This document shows positions 13,066 to 13,838 of a stretch of DNA of 13,838 bases, piece after piece (within the stretch, counting starts at the first letter, position 1; each line of letters starts with the position of its first letter). A program made the translations under genes and the position numbers. The notes under the pieces were generated by a model, which had not been told where the DNA came from, made no database searches, and saw nothing but the letters and a program-made list of their open reading frames with translations. The DNA is from an uncultured Cyanobium sp. GTDB lineage: Bacteria > Cyanobacteriota > Cyanobacteriia > PCC-6307 > Cyanobiaceae. Location: NCBI GenBank assembly GCA_937919075.1, contig CALFOF010000100.1:1-13838 (forward strand), in the 5' to 3' direction.

Positions 13066-13838
13066 TCAGGCGGCCCTGAGCCGCAGTGCCTTCTGCGCCT
13101 CTTCCCGGTCGTCGAAGTGGATCTTGGTGGTGCCGAGGATCTGATAGTCCTCATGGCCCTTGCCGGCGATCAGCACCAGATCACCGGTCGCCGCCGCAGC
13201 GATGCCGGCGGCGATGGCAGCGGCTCGATCCCCTTCCACCACCAGGTCGGTACCAGCAGGAATGCCGGCCACCACATCGTCGAGAATGCGCTGGGGATCT
13301 TCCGTGCGCGGATTGTCGGAGGTCACCACCACCCGATCCGCCAGCCGGGCGGCGATGGCCGCCATCTGGGGCCGCTTGCCGCGGTCGCGGTCGCCGCCGC
13401 AGCCGAACACGCAGATCAGCCGGCCGGAGCAGAAGGGCCTGCAGGCGGCCAGGGCGTTCTCCAGCCCATCGGGGGTGTGGGCGTAGTCCACCAGCACCGC
13501 CGGCAGGCCAGTGCCGCCACCGCCAGCCAGCACCACCCGCTCCATGCGGCCGGGCACCCCGCGGAAGCTTTCGATCGCCGCCAGCAGCGGGGCCGGCTCC
13601 AGCCCCTGCTGCAGCAGGGCGCCCACCGCCTGCAACAGGTTCATCAGGTTGAACCGCCCCACCAGAGGGGAATGAAACGGTCCGGATCCCAGCGGGCTCA
13701 CCAGGGTGCCGCTGACGCCATCAGCGCCGAACAGCAGATCGCGCACGCCCAGCTCCGCCCCATCTGGCCCTGCAGCTGCTGCGGCCGGCGTCGCCAATGA
13801 GCAGCGCCAGAGGCGCGCGCCGAGGATGCCCGCCAGGC
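13066..13838 (-). CDS. murE: UDP-N-acetylmuramoyl-L-alanyl-D-glutamate--2,6-diaminopimelate ligase, C-terminal part
   Basis: About 257 C-terminal residues of MurE; the N-terminal and ATP P-loop parts lie beyond the window. MurE adds meso-diaminopimelate to the muropeptide precursor in the cytoplasm. The central domain ends with [15 protein letters not shown], then [51 protein letters not shown] and [10 protein letters not shown], in the standard Mur ligase order. The DNPR tetrapeptide is the signature of enzymes that use meso-DAP and not lysine. The frame is open to the window edge, with [17 protein letters not shown] as the first visible residues, so no start is assigned. The C-terminus KALRLRAA is normal. 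It precedes aqpZ on the same strand, but aqpZ has its own promoter and the functions are unrelated. Confidence 0.96.
   Translation of the reverse strand, partial: LAGILGARLWRCSLATPAAAAAGPDGAELGVRDLLFGADGVSGTLVSPLGSGPFHSPLVGRFNLMNLLQAVGALLQQGLEPAPLLAAIESFRGVPGRMERVVLAGGGGTGLPAVLVDYAHTPDGLENALAACRPFCSGRLICVFGCGGDRDRGKRPQMAAIAARLADRVVVTSDNPRTEDPQRILDDVVAGIPAGTDLVVEGDRAAAIAAGIAAAATGDLVLIAGKGHEDYQILGTTKIHFDDREEAQKALRLRAA

Noticed and set aside
12220..13800. 526-codon plus-strand frame opposite aqpZ and murE
   Set aside because: Low-complexity His/Gln/Gly/Ala composition and it crosses the aqpZ promoter. The opposite strand has unmistakable AqpZ and MurE motifs.
1..13838. tRNA genes, CRISPR arrays, insertion sequences, defence or toxin-antitoxin genes
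   Set aside because: No T-loop motif with cloverleaf context, no spaced repeat array, no transposase, nuclease or integrase motif was seen on either strand.

Overview
The window looks like ordinary chromosome from a high-GC alpha-cyanobacterium of the Synechococcus/Cyanobium type. The signs are the gene set (Ycf46-type AAA ATPase, cyanobacterial YidC with a large lumenal insert, a DUF2808 protein, AroH-type chorismate mutase, a C-DES-like cyst(e)ine lyase), the strong G/C bias at third codon positions, and four copies of the cyanobacterial HIP1 octamer GCGATCGC. No RNA gene, insertion sequence, phage gene, integrase, CRISPR array or toxin-antitoxin pair was recognised. The gene assignments come from reading motifs and from memory of the families, not from a database search.

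Layout. (1) 1-3201, minus strand: a probable operon read right to left. It holds a 10-TM EamA/DMT exporter, a GT4 glycosyltransferase resembling cyanobacterial pteridine glucosyltransferase (4-base overlap with the exporter), and a dolichyl-phosphate-mannose-type (GT39/ArnT-like) membrane glycosyltransferase cut off by the window edge. (2) 3255-4444, plus strand, divergent from the exporter: sppA (short form, no membrane anchor) overlapping aroH by 4 bases. (3) 4534-9579, plus strand: an exported DUF2808 protein, then rpmH, rnpA, a PH-domain membrane protein, yidC, a DUF177/YceD protein and ycf46. This block joins a ribosomal protein, RNase P, an rRNA-linked factor and the membrane insertase, with 4-base stop/start overlaps at rnpA/PH and yidC/DUF177. 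(4) 9580-9908: a spacer that starts with a 20-bp tandem repeat built on the ycf46 stop codon and contains a 52-codon hydrophobic small ORF. (5) 9909-12194, plus strand: a D-lactate dehydrogenase-like 2-hydroxyacid dehydrogenase followed 18 bp later by the C-DES-like PLP lyase. (6) 12187-12930, minus strand: aqpZ, whose stop codon overlaps that of the lyase through a palindromic 10-bp duplication, with its own sigma70-like promoter upstream. (7) 13066-13838, minus strand: the C-terminal part of murE, with its start outside the window.

The genes form several housekeeping modules (translation and membrane insertion, cell wall, aromatic amino acids, water flux) and two accessory modules (glycosylation/export, and sulfur/pyruvate metabolism). 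I found no convincing undescribed defence or mobile system. The points most worth a second look are the lyase-dehydrogenase pairing, the exporter-glycosyltransferase operon, the Ig-like insert in YidC, the repeat at the ycf46 stop and the small hydrophobic ORF.
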